From Delftia sp. PS-11 (lineage in GTDB: Bacteria > Pseudomonadota > Gammaproteobacteria > Burkholderiales > Burkholderiaceae_C): 64,000 nt of DNA. The position numbers and the translations under genes were made by a program. This document shows, piece after piece, positions 26,052 to 35,054 of this stretch. The notes under the pieces are model-generated. The model did no database searches, had not been told where the DNA came from, and worked only from the letters and a program-made list of their open reading frames with translations. The DNA lies in NCBI RefSeq assembly GCF_029870285.1, contig NZ_JACSYA010000008.1:117671-181670 (forward strand), read 5' to 3'. Positions within the stretch are counted from its first letter, which is position 1; each line of letters starts with the position of its first letter.

Positions 26052-26126
26052 GACGGCCGGGCCGCGCCAGGCCGGGCCGCGTCAGGCCGGGCCGCGTCAG
26101 GCCGGGCCGCGTCAGGCCGGGCCACG
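26052..26126. repeat. 15-bp tandem repeat array (5 copies)
   Basis: Five near-identical copies of TCAGGCCGGGCCGCG lie 65 to 140 bp upstream of the methylglyoxal synthase start. Every frame through the array encodes a pentapeptide repeat (for example Gln-Ala-Gly-Pro-Arg on the plus strand), but no gene is supported there. Each unit contains the palindrome GGCCGGGCC-like core. Confidence 0.9.
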
Positions 26127-26162
26127 CAAGGCCCGGCCAGCACCGCCCGTGGAAGCAAAAAC

Positions 26163-26190
26163 AAAAAAAGGGCCCGCTCTACGCGGGCCC
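26163..26190 (-). terminator. Intrinsic terminator on the minus strand, no obvious gene upstream
   Basis: A perfect 8-bp stem GGGCCCGC / GCGGGCCC with loop TCTAC is followed, on the minus strand, by seven T and then GTTTTTGC. It would stop leftward transcription about 180 bp before the methylglyoxal synthase start. No credible minus-strand gene lies between it and the plus-strand gene at 26485, so it may end a small RNA or act as an attenuator in the synthase leader. Confidence 0.8.
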
Positions 26191-26368
26191 CCCAAGGAGC
26201 CGGGCTTTTTGCCAAAGCCACTCGTCACGCACCTGATCAGATCAAGAGCACTGACACCCCCGCCCGGCTCTCGCCTTCAAGAAACTGCTGCATCTGGCCG
26301 GTCACGCCCTTTGTCCAGATTCGCGGTGTGCTGCACTGACACTGAATGTAGGCAAGGCCCGCCCAGAT

Positions 26369-26398
26369 CCCAACTGCCGAATATGCACATGGATATGC
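26369..26398 (+). repeat. 30-bp intergenic motif, copy 1
   Basis: This stretch starts CCCAACTGCCGAAT and ends GCACATGGATATGC. It is identical at 28 of 30 positions to 29383-29412. It lies 86 bp before the lipoprotein hydrolase start. The right half has imperfect dyad symmetry (GCAnATnnATnTGC). It may be a shared regulatory site or promoter part. Confidence 0.75.
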
Positions 26399-26484
26399 GC
26401 AAGGCATGCGCCAACGGCAGGACCAGCGCCGCCGCTGCGCTGCACACTGAACTTTTGCCGGGTGCCAGAGTCCATCCTGCTCGC

Positions 26485-27378
26485 ATGCCCATGCCACAGT
26501 CCTCCCCTCCTGTCCGACGCCGTATGCGCCCCCTGACCTGGGCCCTGGCCGCCTGCGCCCTGCTGCTGGCCTGCGGCGGCTGCGCAGTGCTGGACGCCAA
26601 GCAGCGCCAATGGATCTTCCAGCCCAGCGACCGCAGCTGGCCGGGAGCCCATACGGCAGGCATGGATGATGTCTGGATCGACCTGCCCGGCACGGACAGC
26701 GCCCGGCTGCACGGCCTGTGGCTGCCCGCCAAGGCCGCTGAAGCGCCTGCGCTGCTGTACCTGCATGGCGCGGGCTGGAACGTCACAGGATCATCGCCAC
26801 GCATCCGGCGCCTGCATGAATTGGGCTTTTCGGTGCTGGCCATCGATTACCGGGGCTTTGGCAAAAGCAGCGCCGGCCTGCCCTCAGAGGCATCGGCCGC
26901 CGAAGACGCTCGCGCCGCCTGGGACTGGCTGGGCCGCCATGCGCCAGGCCGGCCGCGCTTTGTCTTCGGTCACTCGCTGGGCGGCGCCATCGCCATCGAC
27001 CTGGCCCGCAGCGTGGACGACGAGGCCGGCGTCATGGTCGAAGCCACCTTCACCAGCATTCCCGATGTGGTGCGCAGCTTCCGCTGGGGCTGGCTGCCCG
27101 TGGGGCCGCTGATCACCCAGCGCTTCGCGTCGATCGACAAGGTGGCCTACATCGGCTCGCCGATGCTGGTCGTGCACGGCAGCGCCGATCCGCTGATCCC
27201 CGCCACGCTGGGCCGCCAGCTGTTCGAGGCGGCCCGCGAACCCAAGCGCTTTGTGCTCATCGAGGGCGGCAACCACCACAACACCCAGTCGCGCGCCATG
27301 GACCAGTACCGGCTGGCGCTGGGCGAGCTGTTCGGCCTGAAGCTTTCCCCTTCATCGGCCGGAACCGCCGGGCGCTGA
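26485..27378 (+). CDS. Alpha/beta-hydrolase lipoprotein
   Basis: This 297-residue protein has an N-terminal signal with a lipobox-like LLAC in LAACALLLACGGCAVLDA and an alpha/beta-hydrolase domain. The oxyanion region is YLHGAGWN, the nucleophile elbow FGHSLGG, the Asp HGSADPLIP and the His GGNHHN, so the catalytic triad is complete. The family is the YfhR/BEM46-like serine hydrolases, whose substrates are mostly unknown. The start at 26485 is tentative; 26491 and 26524 are in frame, and the last begins right at the signal peptide. No ribosome-binding site is convincing. A 30-bp motif shared with the MFS gene upstream region lies just 5'. Confidence 0.82.
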   Translation: MPMPQSSPPVRRRMRPLTWALAACALLLACGGCAVLDAKQRQWIFQPSDRSWPGAHTAGMDDVWIDLPGTDSARLHGLWLPAKAAEAPALLYLHGAGWNVTGSSPRIRRLHELGFSVLAIDYRGFGKSSAGLPSEASAAEDARAAWDWLGRHAPGRPRFVFGHSLGGAIAIDLARSVDDEAGVMVEATFTSIPDVVRSFRWGWLPVGPLITQRFASIDKVAYIGSPMLVVHGSADPLIPATLGRQLFEAAREPKRFVLIEGGNHHNTQSRAMDQYRLALGELFGLKLSPSSAGTAGR

Positions 27379-27437
27379 GCCCGCGCTTTGCGCTAACATG
27401 CGCGACGCGGTGCAGGCCGCTGCCGGACCCGCGGAAA

Positions 27438-27549
27438 GGGTTGAACCCACTTGCATGCGTACAGGAGCTGCTCACTCCGAAGTGAACAGGCCCTGGCGCA
27501 CAGGCTTTCTTTTCACATGCCTTTGTGCAGCCGAGTTGCGGGTCGTCGG
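27438..27549 (+). other. Structured 5' leader of the ankyrin gene (candidate cis-acting RNA)
   Basis: The 194-bp gap before the GTG start holds several stem-loops in a row: GGGT/ACCC (27438-27448), CTGcTCACT/AGTGAaCAG (27468-27489), GCACA..GGC/GCC..TGTGC (27498-27528), and CCGA/TCGG (27531-27549). The GGAGG ribosome-binding site at 27561 follows directly. I could not match it to a known riboswitch class. Function is inference. Confidence 0.35.
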
Positions 27550-27572
27550 TTTCTGCGCACGGAGGTATTCCT

Positions 27573-29234
27573 GTGAAACGCATCCCCCACCGGCCCGACA
27601 TGGGCCATCTCAAAAAGCAGGCCAAGCAGTTGCTGGCCGCCTGCCGCGCTGGCTCGCACCAGGCCTTGGCCAGCTTGCGCGACAGCCTGCCCGCTGCCGC
27701 CGGTCTGGACGATCCGGCCCTGGCCGCCCTGGATCTGCGGCTTCACGATGCCCAGTCCTGCATAGCACGCGAATATGGCTTCGCTTCCTGGAGCGAGCTG
27801 TCCGCCTATGTCGCAGCCTGTCGGAGCCTGGCCACCGATCCCGAAAAATCCCTGCAGCACTGGCTGGCCCTGGTCTACGCAGGGGAAGTGACCGGCGGCA
27901 CCCAGCGCAGCCAGCCCGGACTGGCCCGGCGCCTGCTGGACGAGCGCCCGGGCCTCCACAACGGCGATCCCTGGGTGGCCTGCGCCACTGGCGACCTGCC
28001 GGTGCTGCGCGCGGCAACACAGCGCGACCCGGGCTGGCTGCGGCGCAGGGGCGGGCCGCTGGCGCTGCCTCCACTGATCGCGGTCACGCATTCGTCCTTG
28101 CTGCGGCTGCCGGAGTTCACCGACCGGCTGCGCGCCTGTGCGCGCTGGCTGCTCGACGCAGGCGCCGATCCGCACCAGACCATCGGCGACCGCTGGCAGC
28201 CGGCCTCGCTGCAGACCCCTTCCGGCACCAAGCGGCTGTCAGTCCTCTACGGGGCGGCAGGACAAAACCACGATGCGCCACTCACCCACCTGCTTGTGCA
28301 GGCCGGAGCCGACCCCAACGATGGCGAATCGCTCTACCACTCGCTGGGCGGCACGGCGGCCAGCCGCGAATGCACACGGCTGCTGCTGGAGGCCGGCGCG
28401 CGCGTGCAGGGCAGCAATGCACTGTTCCGGGCGCTGGACCTGGACGATGTGCAGGCACTGCACCTGCTGCTGGATCACGGAGCCGATCCGAACGAGGCCA
28501 ACGGCCAGGGTGAATGGAGTCGCCCGCTGCTGTGGGCCATACGTCGGCGCCGCTCCACGGCCCATGTGCAGGCCTTGCTGGATGCCGGCGCCGATCCGAC
28601 CGCCCGCACACCGCAGGGCCTGGGCGCTGCCGGCCTGGCGTGGCGCTTTGGCCTGACCGATGTAGCCGCCCTGCTGGAACGGGCTGCAGGGGCCGAACCC
28701 GCTTCGCCCCAAGAACGATTCATCGCCGCCTGCGCCCTGGGCGACAGGGCGCAGGCTGGCGCACTGCTTGCATCCCGCCCGGGTCTGCTGCAAGAACTGT
28801 CTCCCGAACAGCTGCGCATGCTGCCCGAACTGGCTGCCCTGAGCCGCATGGAGGCTGTGCGCTGCATGGTGCAGTTGGGCTGGCCCATAGATGCGCGCGG
28901 TGGTGACTGGGATGCTTCCGCACTGAACCAGGCCGTGTTCTGCGGCAATGCCGCTATGGCGCGCTTCCTGCTGGAGCAAGGCGCACAGTGGACCGAGCGC
29001 CATGCCTATGGCGACAACTGCGCAGGCACACTGAGCTGGGCATCGCTGAACCGGCCGGAATTCACGGAACCCGGCGGTGGCGACTGGCTGGGCTGCGCCC
29101 AGGCCCTCATCGACCATGGCATGCCCATGGCCAGGCACGACCCCGAAGCGCCCGGCTGCGTGCTCATCGACGGCCATCGGCAACGGTATCCGGAGGAGAT
29201 TGCGGATTTGCTGCTGGGAGTTGCTTCGGATTGA
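27573..29234 (+). CDS. Ankyrin-repeat protein
   Basis: This 553-residue protein has no signal peptide and is probably cytoplasmic. An N-terminal helical module (MGHLKKQAKQLL to AREYGFASWSELSAYV) is the block that often precedes ankyrin repeats in proteobacterial proteins. It is followed by a run of ankyrin repeats recognisable by LLLDHGADPNEAN, LLDAGADPTART, LLVQAGADPNDGE and ARFLLEQGAQWTER. Ankyrin repeats bind proteins; the partner is unknown. The GTG start at 27573 was chosen because GGAGG lies seven bases upstream and the N-terminal module starts there. A structured leader precedes it. Its neighbours do not suggest a role. Confidence 0.85.
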   Translation: MKRIPHRPDMGHLKKQAKQLLAACRAGSHQALASLRDSLPAAAGLDDPALAALDLRLHDAQSCIAREYGFASWSELSAYVAACRSLATDPEKSLQHWLALVYAGEVTGGTQRSQPGLARRLLDERPGLHNGDPWVACATGDLPVLRAATQRDPGWLRRRGGPLALPPLIAVTHSSLLRLPEFTDRLRACARWLLDAGADPHQTIGDRWQPASLQTPSGTKRLSVLYGAAGQNHDAPLTHLLVQAGADPNDGESLYHSLGGTAASRECTRLLLEAGARVQGSNALFRALDLDDVQALHLLLDHGADPNEANGQGEWSRPLLWAIRRRRSTAHVQALLDAGADPTARTPQGLGAAGLAWRFGLTDVAALLERAAGAEPASPQERFIAACALGDRAQAGALLASRPGLLQELSPEQLRMLPELAALSRMEAVRCMVQLGWPIDARGGDWDASALNQAVFCGNAAMARFLLEQGAQWTERHAYGDNCAGTLSWASLNRPEFTEPGGGDWLGCAQALIDHGMPMARHDPEAPGCVLIDGHRQRYPEEIADLLLGVASD

Positions 29235-29382
29235 AACGCCTCCCTCCTGGCTGGCGCGCAAGCGCTACCAGGCAGCATGCGCCTTCGCGATGTGCAAAGC
29301 ATCTGGCCTATCGGGTCTTGCGCCCAGCCAACGCATCACCGGGACCATTGAACCGCCCTGATCAGCGTTGAGCCCCCCGGCC

Positions 29383-29412
29383 CCCAACTGCCGAATGCGC
29401 ACATGGATATGC
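29383..29412 (+). repeat. 30-bp intergenic motif, copy 2
   Basis: This is the second copy of the motif at 26369, with differences only at two adjacent-region bases (AATATGC versus AATGCGC). It lies 52 bp before the MFS exporter start on the same strand orientation as copy 1. The rest of the 29235-29464 gap has no other recognisable feature. Confidence 0.75.
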
Positions 29413-29464
29413 ACCCTGCGCCAGGTCAGCGGTATCACGCGTTCTCTGCTACCCTCGGGCGCCT

Positions 29465-30706
29465 ATGCATGCGCCCCCTTCCCAAGCAGCCGCCACCACG
29501 CGACCGGCCATGTCGCCCGTCCTGATCGTTGTCCTTCTCGGCCTGGTGCTGGGGCTGCAGCCGCTGGCTACCGACCTCTACCTTCCGGCGCTGCCCTCCA
29601 TACAGGGAGCCTTCACCGCGCAGGTCGCCCAGGTACAGCTCACACTGACGGCGTTCCTGCTGGCCTTCGGCTGCTCGCAACTGGCCTGGGGGCCGCTGTC
29701 CGACCGATTCGGGCGCCGCCCCATCCTGATGACGGGCATGGCCATGTACGCGCTGGGCGCGCTGGGCTGCTCCAGCGCAGAATCGATGGAGGCACTGATC
29801 GCCTGGCGCACGCTGCAAGGCGCGGCGCTGGGGGCTGGCGTGACCTGCGCGCGCGCCATGGTCCGCGACCTGTTCGCGCCCCACCTGGGCGCACAGGTCA
29901 TGTCCAAGGCGCTCACAGGCCTGGGCGTGCTCGCTTTTCTGAGCCCCATCAGCGGCAGCCTGCTGGTCAACGCGCTGGGCTGGCGCTCGACCATGCTGGC
30001 ACAGGCCCTGATGGGCGTGCTGGCCTTTGCGCTGGTGGCGCTGCGCTTTACCGAATCGCTGGCCCGCACCAACCCTGCGGCGCTGCAGCCGCTGGCACTG
30101 GCGCGCAACTGGGCCACCATCGTGCGCCACCCCAGCTTTCAGGCCTACCAGCTGCTGACCTGCTGCACCTACGCGGGCCTGTTCACGCACCTGGCAGCTT
30201 CCTCATTCATCTACATCCAGGTGCTTGGCGTCAGCCGCACAGGCTATGGCGTGCTGCTGGGCAGCAACGCGCTGTGCTACATCGCCGGCACCTTCCTGTG
30301 CCGCTGGCTGCTGCAGCGCATGGATGTGCAGCGCACCGTGCAGCTCGCAGGCCTGGCCAGCCTGCTGTCGGCCACGGCCATCGGCATCGCCGCGCTGGCC
30401 GAATCGCGCAGCCTCTGGGCCTACGCACTGCCCTTTTATGTCTTCCAGATTGCCCATGGGGTGCACATGCCCTGCGGCCAGAGCAATGCGATTGCGCCGT
30501 TTCCGCAGTCGGCCGGCACGGCGTCGGCCCTCAACGGCTTCACCATGATGCTCATCGCCTTCGCCATGGGACACTGGCTGGGCCTGAACCTGGACGGCCA
30601 GTCCACACGCCCCATGGCCTTCGGCATCTGGTTCTGGGGCGTATGCACGGCCCTGGTCGCCTGGGTGCTGGTGCGCCGCCATGGCCAGGTCGATGGCCGC
30701 CGCTAA
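29465..30706 (+). CDS. Bcr/CflA-family MFS drug exporter
   Basis: This 413-residue protein is a 12-helix major facilitator of the Bcr/CflA (DHA1) type, an inner-membrane proton antiporter that exports drugs or amino acid derivatives. Typical features are [15 protein letters not shown] in helix 1, motif [13 protein letters not shown] between helices 2 and 3, and the helix 5 segment [17 protein letters not shown]. The exact substrate is unknown. It ends 31 bp before miaA and could be co-transcribed with it. The 30-bp motif shared with 26369 is upstream. Confidence 0.9.
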   Translation: MHAPPSQAAATTRPAMSPVLIVVLLGLVLGLQPLATDLYLPALPSIQGAFTAQVAQVQLTLTAFLLAFGCSQLAWGPLSDRFGRRPILMTGMAMYALGALGCSSAESMEALIAWRTLQGAALGAGVTCARAMVRDLFAPHLGAQVMSKALTGLGVLAFLSPISGSLLVNALGWRSTMLAQALMGVLAFALVALRFTESLARTNPAALQPLALARNWATIVRHPSFQAYQLLTCCTYAGLFTHLAASSFIYIQVLGVSRTGYGVLLGSNALCYIAGTFLCRWLLQRMDVQRTVQLAGLASLLSATAIGIAALAESRSLWAYALPFYVFQIAHGVHMPCGQSNAIAPFPQSAGTASALNGFTMMLIAFAMGHWLGLNLDGQSTRPMAFGIWFWGVCTALVAWVLVRRHGQVDGRR

Positions 30707-30737
30707 CCTCTCTTTGCACACGCGTTTGCGATTGCCC

Positions 30738-31733
30738 ATGTCCACCGCCTCCCCCCTTGCCTGCCTGGCCATCGCCGGCCCCACTGCCTCGGGAAAGACA
30801 GCCGCCGCACTGGCCCTGGCCAGGCGGCTGGCCCAGCGGGGCCAGCCGGCAGAGATCATAAGCGTGGATTCGGCCCTGGTGTTCCGTGGCATGGACATCG
30901 GCACGGCCAAACCCACGCCCGACGAGCTGGCCACCTGCCCCCACCACCTGATCGACATCCGCGACCCGCTGCACGCCTACAGCGCCGCCGAGTTCGTGCA
31001 GGACACCCGGCGGCTGGTGGCAGAAATCCGCGCACGCGGCGCGCTGCCGCTGCTGGTGGGCGGCACCATGCTCTACTTCAAGGCCCTGCAGGACGGCATC
31101 GACGACATGCCGGCAGCCGACAGCGCCGTGCGTGCCCGGCTCGACGCCCAGGCCGCGCAGATCGGCTGGCCCGCCATGCATGCGCTGCTGGCCCAGGTCG
31201 ATCCGGCCACCGCCGCGCGCCTGGCCCCTGCCGACAGCCAGCGCATACAGCGCGCGCTGGAAGTCTGGCACGTATCGGGCCGGCCGCTGTCCAGCTTCCA
31301 CACCCGGCACAGCCAGGACAGGGCGCACGACGCCACGCACAGCGTGGTCAGCCCGGGCGGCTTCTTCTCGCTGGAGCCCCAGGACCGCGCCTGGCTGCAT
31401 GCGCGCATTGCCCAGCGGTTCGACGCCATGCTGCAGGCTGGCTTCATCGACGAGGTTCAGCACCTGCGCGCGCGCGGCGACCTGCACCTGGACCTGCCCT
31501 CCATCCGCTGCGTCGGCTACCGCCAGGCCTGGGAATCGCTGGACGGCCTGCACCCCATGGACACGCTGCGCGAGCGCGGCGTCGCCGCCACGCGCCAACT
31601 GGCCAAGCGCCAGATCACCTGGCTGCGCAGCATGCCCGGCCGCCATGCCATCGCCTGCGACGCGCCCGATGCCCAGCAACACCTGCTGCAGGCCGCGCTG
31701 GCAGTGGTGGATGCAATCGCCCGCCAGCACTGA
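30738..31733 (+). CDS. miaA: tRNA dimethylallyltransferase MiaA
   Basis: MiaA adds a dimethylallyl group to A37 of tRNAs reading UNN codons, the first step to ms2i6A. The 331-residue protein has the P-loop [15 protein letters not shown], the [18 protein letters not shown] block, the DIRDP segment and the late [12 protein letters not shown] region. The start at 30738 gives the normal N-terminus. In many bacteria miaA follows mutL directly; here it stands downstream of an MFS gene and 21 kb from mutL. It is followed 15 bp later by an ABC transporter operon on the same strand. Confidence 0.95.
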   Translation: MSTASPLACLAIAGPTASGKTAAALALARRLAQRGQPAEIISVDSALVFRGMDIGTAKPTPDELATCPHHLIDIRDPLHAYSAAEFVQDTRRLVAEIRARGALPLLVGGTMLYFKALQDGIDDMPAADSAVRARLDAQAAQIGWPAMHALLAQVDPATAARLAPADSQRIQRALEVWHVSGRPLSSFHTRHSQDRAHDATHSVVSPGGFFSLEPQDRAWLHARIAQRFDAMLQAGFIDEVQHLRARGDLHLDLPSIRCVGYRQAWESLDGLHPMDTLRERGVAATRQLAKRQITWLRSMPGRHAIACDAPDAQQHLLQAALAVVDAIARQH

Positions 31734-31748
31734 ACACCAGCCCGCCCC

Positions 31749-32453
<705 letters not shown>

Positions 32454-32484
32454 AGGCCGCTGCCGGCAACACAAGACAACCGCC

Positions 32485-35052
32485 ATGCTCGCCCTGCTTC
32501 GCACCTTCTCCTGGCAGGAACTGCGCCAGCACCCCTGGCGCACCGCCACCGCCCTGGCCGCCATCATGCTGGGCGTGGCGCTGGGCTTTGCCGTGCATGT
32601 CATCAACCAATCGGCGCTGGACGAATTCTCGCGCGCCGTGCGCACCGTCAGCGGCCAGCCCGACCTGGAGCTGCGCGCCATGCGCGGCGGCCTTCCCGAA
32701 GCCCTGTACGGCAGCATCGCAGACCAGCCCGAAGTAAGCCTGGCCGCCCCCTGGATCGAGACCACGGCCCTGGCGGGCACCGCGCCCGGCGCCATCCAGC
32801 TGCGCGTGCTCGGCGGCGACGCGCTGCGGCTGGCACCCGTGGCACCCGCACTCATGCCCCGGCCGTTCGATGGCGGCGGGCGCATGGACCTGTTTGCCCC
32901 TGACGCGGTTTTTCTCAACGCGGCAGCGCTGCAGGCCCTGGGCATGTCCGCGCAGGCCGGACCTGCGCCCCTGACATGGCAGATCGGCGGCCGCATGCAA
33001 ACCCTGCGCATCGCGGGCACCGTGGCCGCCTCGGGGCCGCCGCTGGCCGTCATGGACATCGGCGCACTGCAAGACAGCCTGCAGCGCTGGGGTGAAGTGG
33101 ACCGCATCGACGTACTGCTGGCCGAAGGCGCCACCCGCGAATCCCTGCTCGGCGCGCTGCGCAGCCTGCCCGGCTGGCCGCCCCAGGCCCTGGCCAGCCG
33201 CCCCGGCGACGACCAGCAGCGCATTGCCGAAATGTCGCGCGCCTACCGCGTCAACCTGACCGTGCTGGCCCTGGTGGCGCTGTTCACGGGGGCCTTCCTG
33301 GTGTTTTCCGTGCTGGCGCTCAGTGTCGCCCAGCGTGCGCCCCAGTTCGCGCTGCTGGCCGTGCTGGGCCTGACGCCGCGCCAGCGCCTGGGCCTGGTGC
33401 TGCTCGAATCCCTGCTGCTGGGCCTGCTGGGCAGCGCCGCAGGCATCGCCCTGGGCACCGCACTGGCCTGGCTGGCCCTGCACCTGCTGGGCGGCGACCT
33501 GGGCGGCGGCTACTTCGCCGGCGTGCAGCCAACGCTGCAGTGGAGCGCAGGCGCCGCCCTGACCTTCGGCCTGCTGGGCGTGGCCGCCACCGTGGCAGGC
33601 GGCTGGTGGCCCGCCCGCCAGGCCATGGAACTGCCCCCAGCGGCTACCCTCAAGGGACAAGGCTCCGGCGCCGAACGCACAGCACGCGGCCTGCCCGCGC
33701 TGCTGCTGATCGGCGCCAGCGTAGCGCTGGCCTTCCTGCCGCCCATCGCAGGCATCCCGCTCGCGGCCTACCTGGCCGTGGCCCTGCTGCTGCTGGGCGG
33801 CATGGCCGCCCTGCCCTGGCTGCTGGGCCTGCTGCTGCGCCTGATCCCCCAGGCCCTGCTGCGCCAGCCGCTGGCCCTGCTGTCCGTGGAACGCGCCCGG
33901 CGCATGCGCCGCAGCACCACCGTGGCCGTGGGCGGAGTGGTCGCCAGCCTGAGCCTGGCCGTCGCGCTGACCGTCATGGTCGCCAGCTTCCGCGACAGCA
34001 TGATCGCCTGGCTGGACACCGTGCTGCCCGCCCCCCTGTACCTGCGCATGGCCGGCAGCGCAGGCCGCCCCGACGCCATGCCGCTGCCCGCCGACCTCGC
34101 GCAGCGCATTGCCGGTCTGCCCGGCGTGCAGCGCGCACAGCCCATGCGCTCCACCAGCCTGCAACTGAACCCCGAACGCCCGGCCGTCAGCCTGCTGCTG
34201 CGGCCTCTTCACGGCCCCCAGGGGCAGCAACTGCCCTGGGTGCAGGGCCCTGTGGCATGGCCCGAGGGCGCCACGCCCGTCTATGTCAGCGAAGCCGTGG
34301 CCCAGCTGTACGGCGTGCGGCCCGGCCAGCCCTGGCCGCAGCTGGCCCAGGCCCTGCCGGCCCCAGATGCCACCGTCTTTGTGGCCGGCATCTGGCGCGA
34401 CTATGTGCGCCAGTTCGGCGCCATCGCCATGGACTGGGATGATTTCCATGGCATGGCAAGCGCCAGCCCTCTCCCCACGGGCCCGACCGAAATCGCCATC
34501 TGGCCCGACAGCGCCGACCCCGGCGCCACGCAGCGGCTGCAGTCACGCATCCAGGCGCTGCTGACCGAGCCCGGCGCGGCCCAGGCACTGGAATTCACCA
34601 GCAGCGGCGCGCTGCGCGAACGCTCCATGCGCATCTTCGACCGCAGCTTTGCCGTCACCTACTGGCTGCAGGCCGTCGCCATCGCCATCGGCCTGTTCGG
34701 CATCGCGGCCAGCTTCGGCGCCCAGGTACTGGCCCGGCGCAAGGAATTCGGACTGCTGGCCCACCTGGGCCTGACGCGGCGCGACATCCTGGCCGTCGTG
34801 GCCGGCGAAGGACTGGCCTGGACCCTGGCAGGCGCCGTCGCAGGCACCCTGCTGGGCCTGGGCGTGGCGCTCATACTCGTCCATGTGGTCAACCCGCAAA
34901 GCTTTCACTGGACCATGGAACTGTCCCTGCCCTGGCCGCGCCTGCTCGCGCTGGCCGCCAGCGTCATCGCGGCCGGCACACTCACCGCCTGGCTGGCCGG
35001 ACGCGCCGCAGCGGGCCGCAGCGCCGTGCTCGCCGTCAAGGAAGATTGGTAA
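32485..35052 (+). CDS. ABC transporter permease with two FtsX domains
   Basis: This 855-residue inner-membrane permease has an N-terminal helix near residues 25-40, a periplasmic MacB_PCD-like region, an FtsX transmembrane unit at about 250-335, a central group of helices at about 400-510, a second periplasmic region and a second FtsX unit at about 725-850. This doubled layout resembles the AttF/AttG-type fusion permeases and YbbP-like proteins. It works with the ATPase encoded immediately upstream and the exported protein encoded 2 bp downstream. The substrate is unknown. Confidence 0.88.
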   Translation: MLALLRTFSWQELRQHPWRTATALAAIMLGVALGFAVHVINQSALDEFSRAVRTVSGQPDLELRAMRGGLPEALYGSIADQPEVSLAAPWIETTALAGTAPGAIQLRVLGGDALRLAPVAPALMPRPFDGGGRMDLFAPDAVFLNAAALQALGMSAQAGPAPLTWQIGGRMQTLRIAGTVAASGPPLAVMDIGALQDSLQRWGEVDRIDVLLAEGATRESLLGALRSLPGWPPQALASRPGDDQQRIAEMSRAYRVNLTVLALVALFTGAFLVFSVLALSVAQRAPQFALLAVLGLTPRQRLGLVLLESLLLGLLGSAAGIALGTALAWLALHLLGGDLGGGYFAGVQPTLQWSAGAALTFGLLGVAATVAGGWWPARQAMELPPAATLKGQGSGAERTARGLPALLLIGASVALAFLPPIAGIPLAAYLAVALLLLGGMAALPWLLGLLLRLIPQALLRQPLALLSVERARRMRRSTTVAVGGVVASLSLAVALTVMVASFRDSMIAWLDTVLPAPLYLRMAGSAGRPDAMPLPADLAQRIAGLPGVQRAQPMRSTSLQLNPERPAVSLLLRPLHGPQGQQLPWVQGPVAWPEGATPVYVSEAVAQLYGVRPGQPWPQLAQALPAPDATVFVAGIWRDYVRQFGAIAMDWDDFHGMASASPLPTGPTEIAIWPDSADPGATQRLQSRIQALLTEPGAAQALEFTSSGALRERSMRIFDRSFAVTYWLQAVAIAIGLFGIAASFGAQVLARRKEFGLLAHLGLTRRDILAVVAGEGLAWTLAGAVAGTLLGLGVALILVHVVNPQSFHWTMELSLPWPRLLALAASVIAAGTLTAWLAGRAAAGRSAVLAVKEDW

Positions 35053-35054
35053 CC

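Noticed and set aside
26052..26126. Tandem repeats as a CRISPR array
   Set aside because: Units are directly adjacent with no spacers and no cas genes are present.
26050..26484. Plus-strand N-terminal extension of the lipoprotein hydrolase through the repeat array
   Set aside because: The extension would precede a signal peptide, consists of Gln-Ala-Gly-Pro-Arg repeats and has no support.
26237..26497. Possible 86-residue minus-strand gene ending before the orphan terminator
   Set aside because: It is unusually rich in Trp and Cys, has no ribosome-binding site and overlaps the conserved 30-bp motif; a non-coding transcript is more likely.
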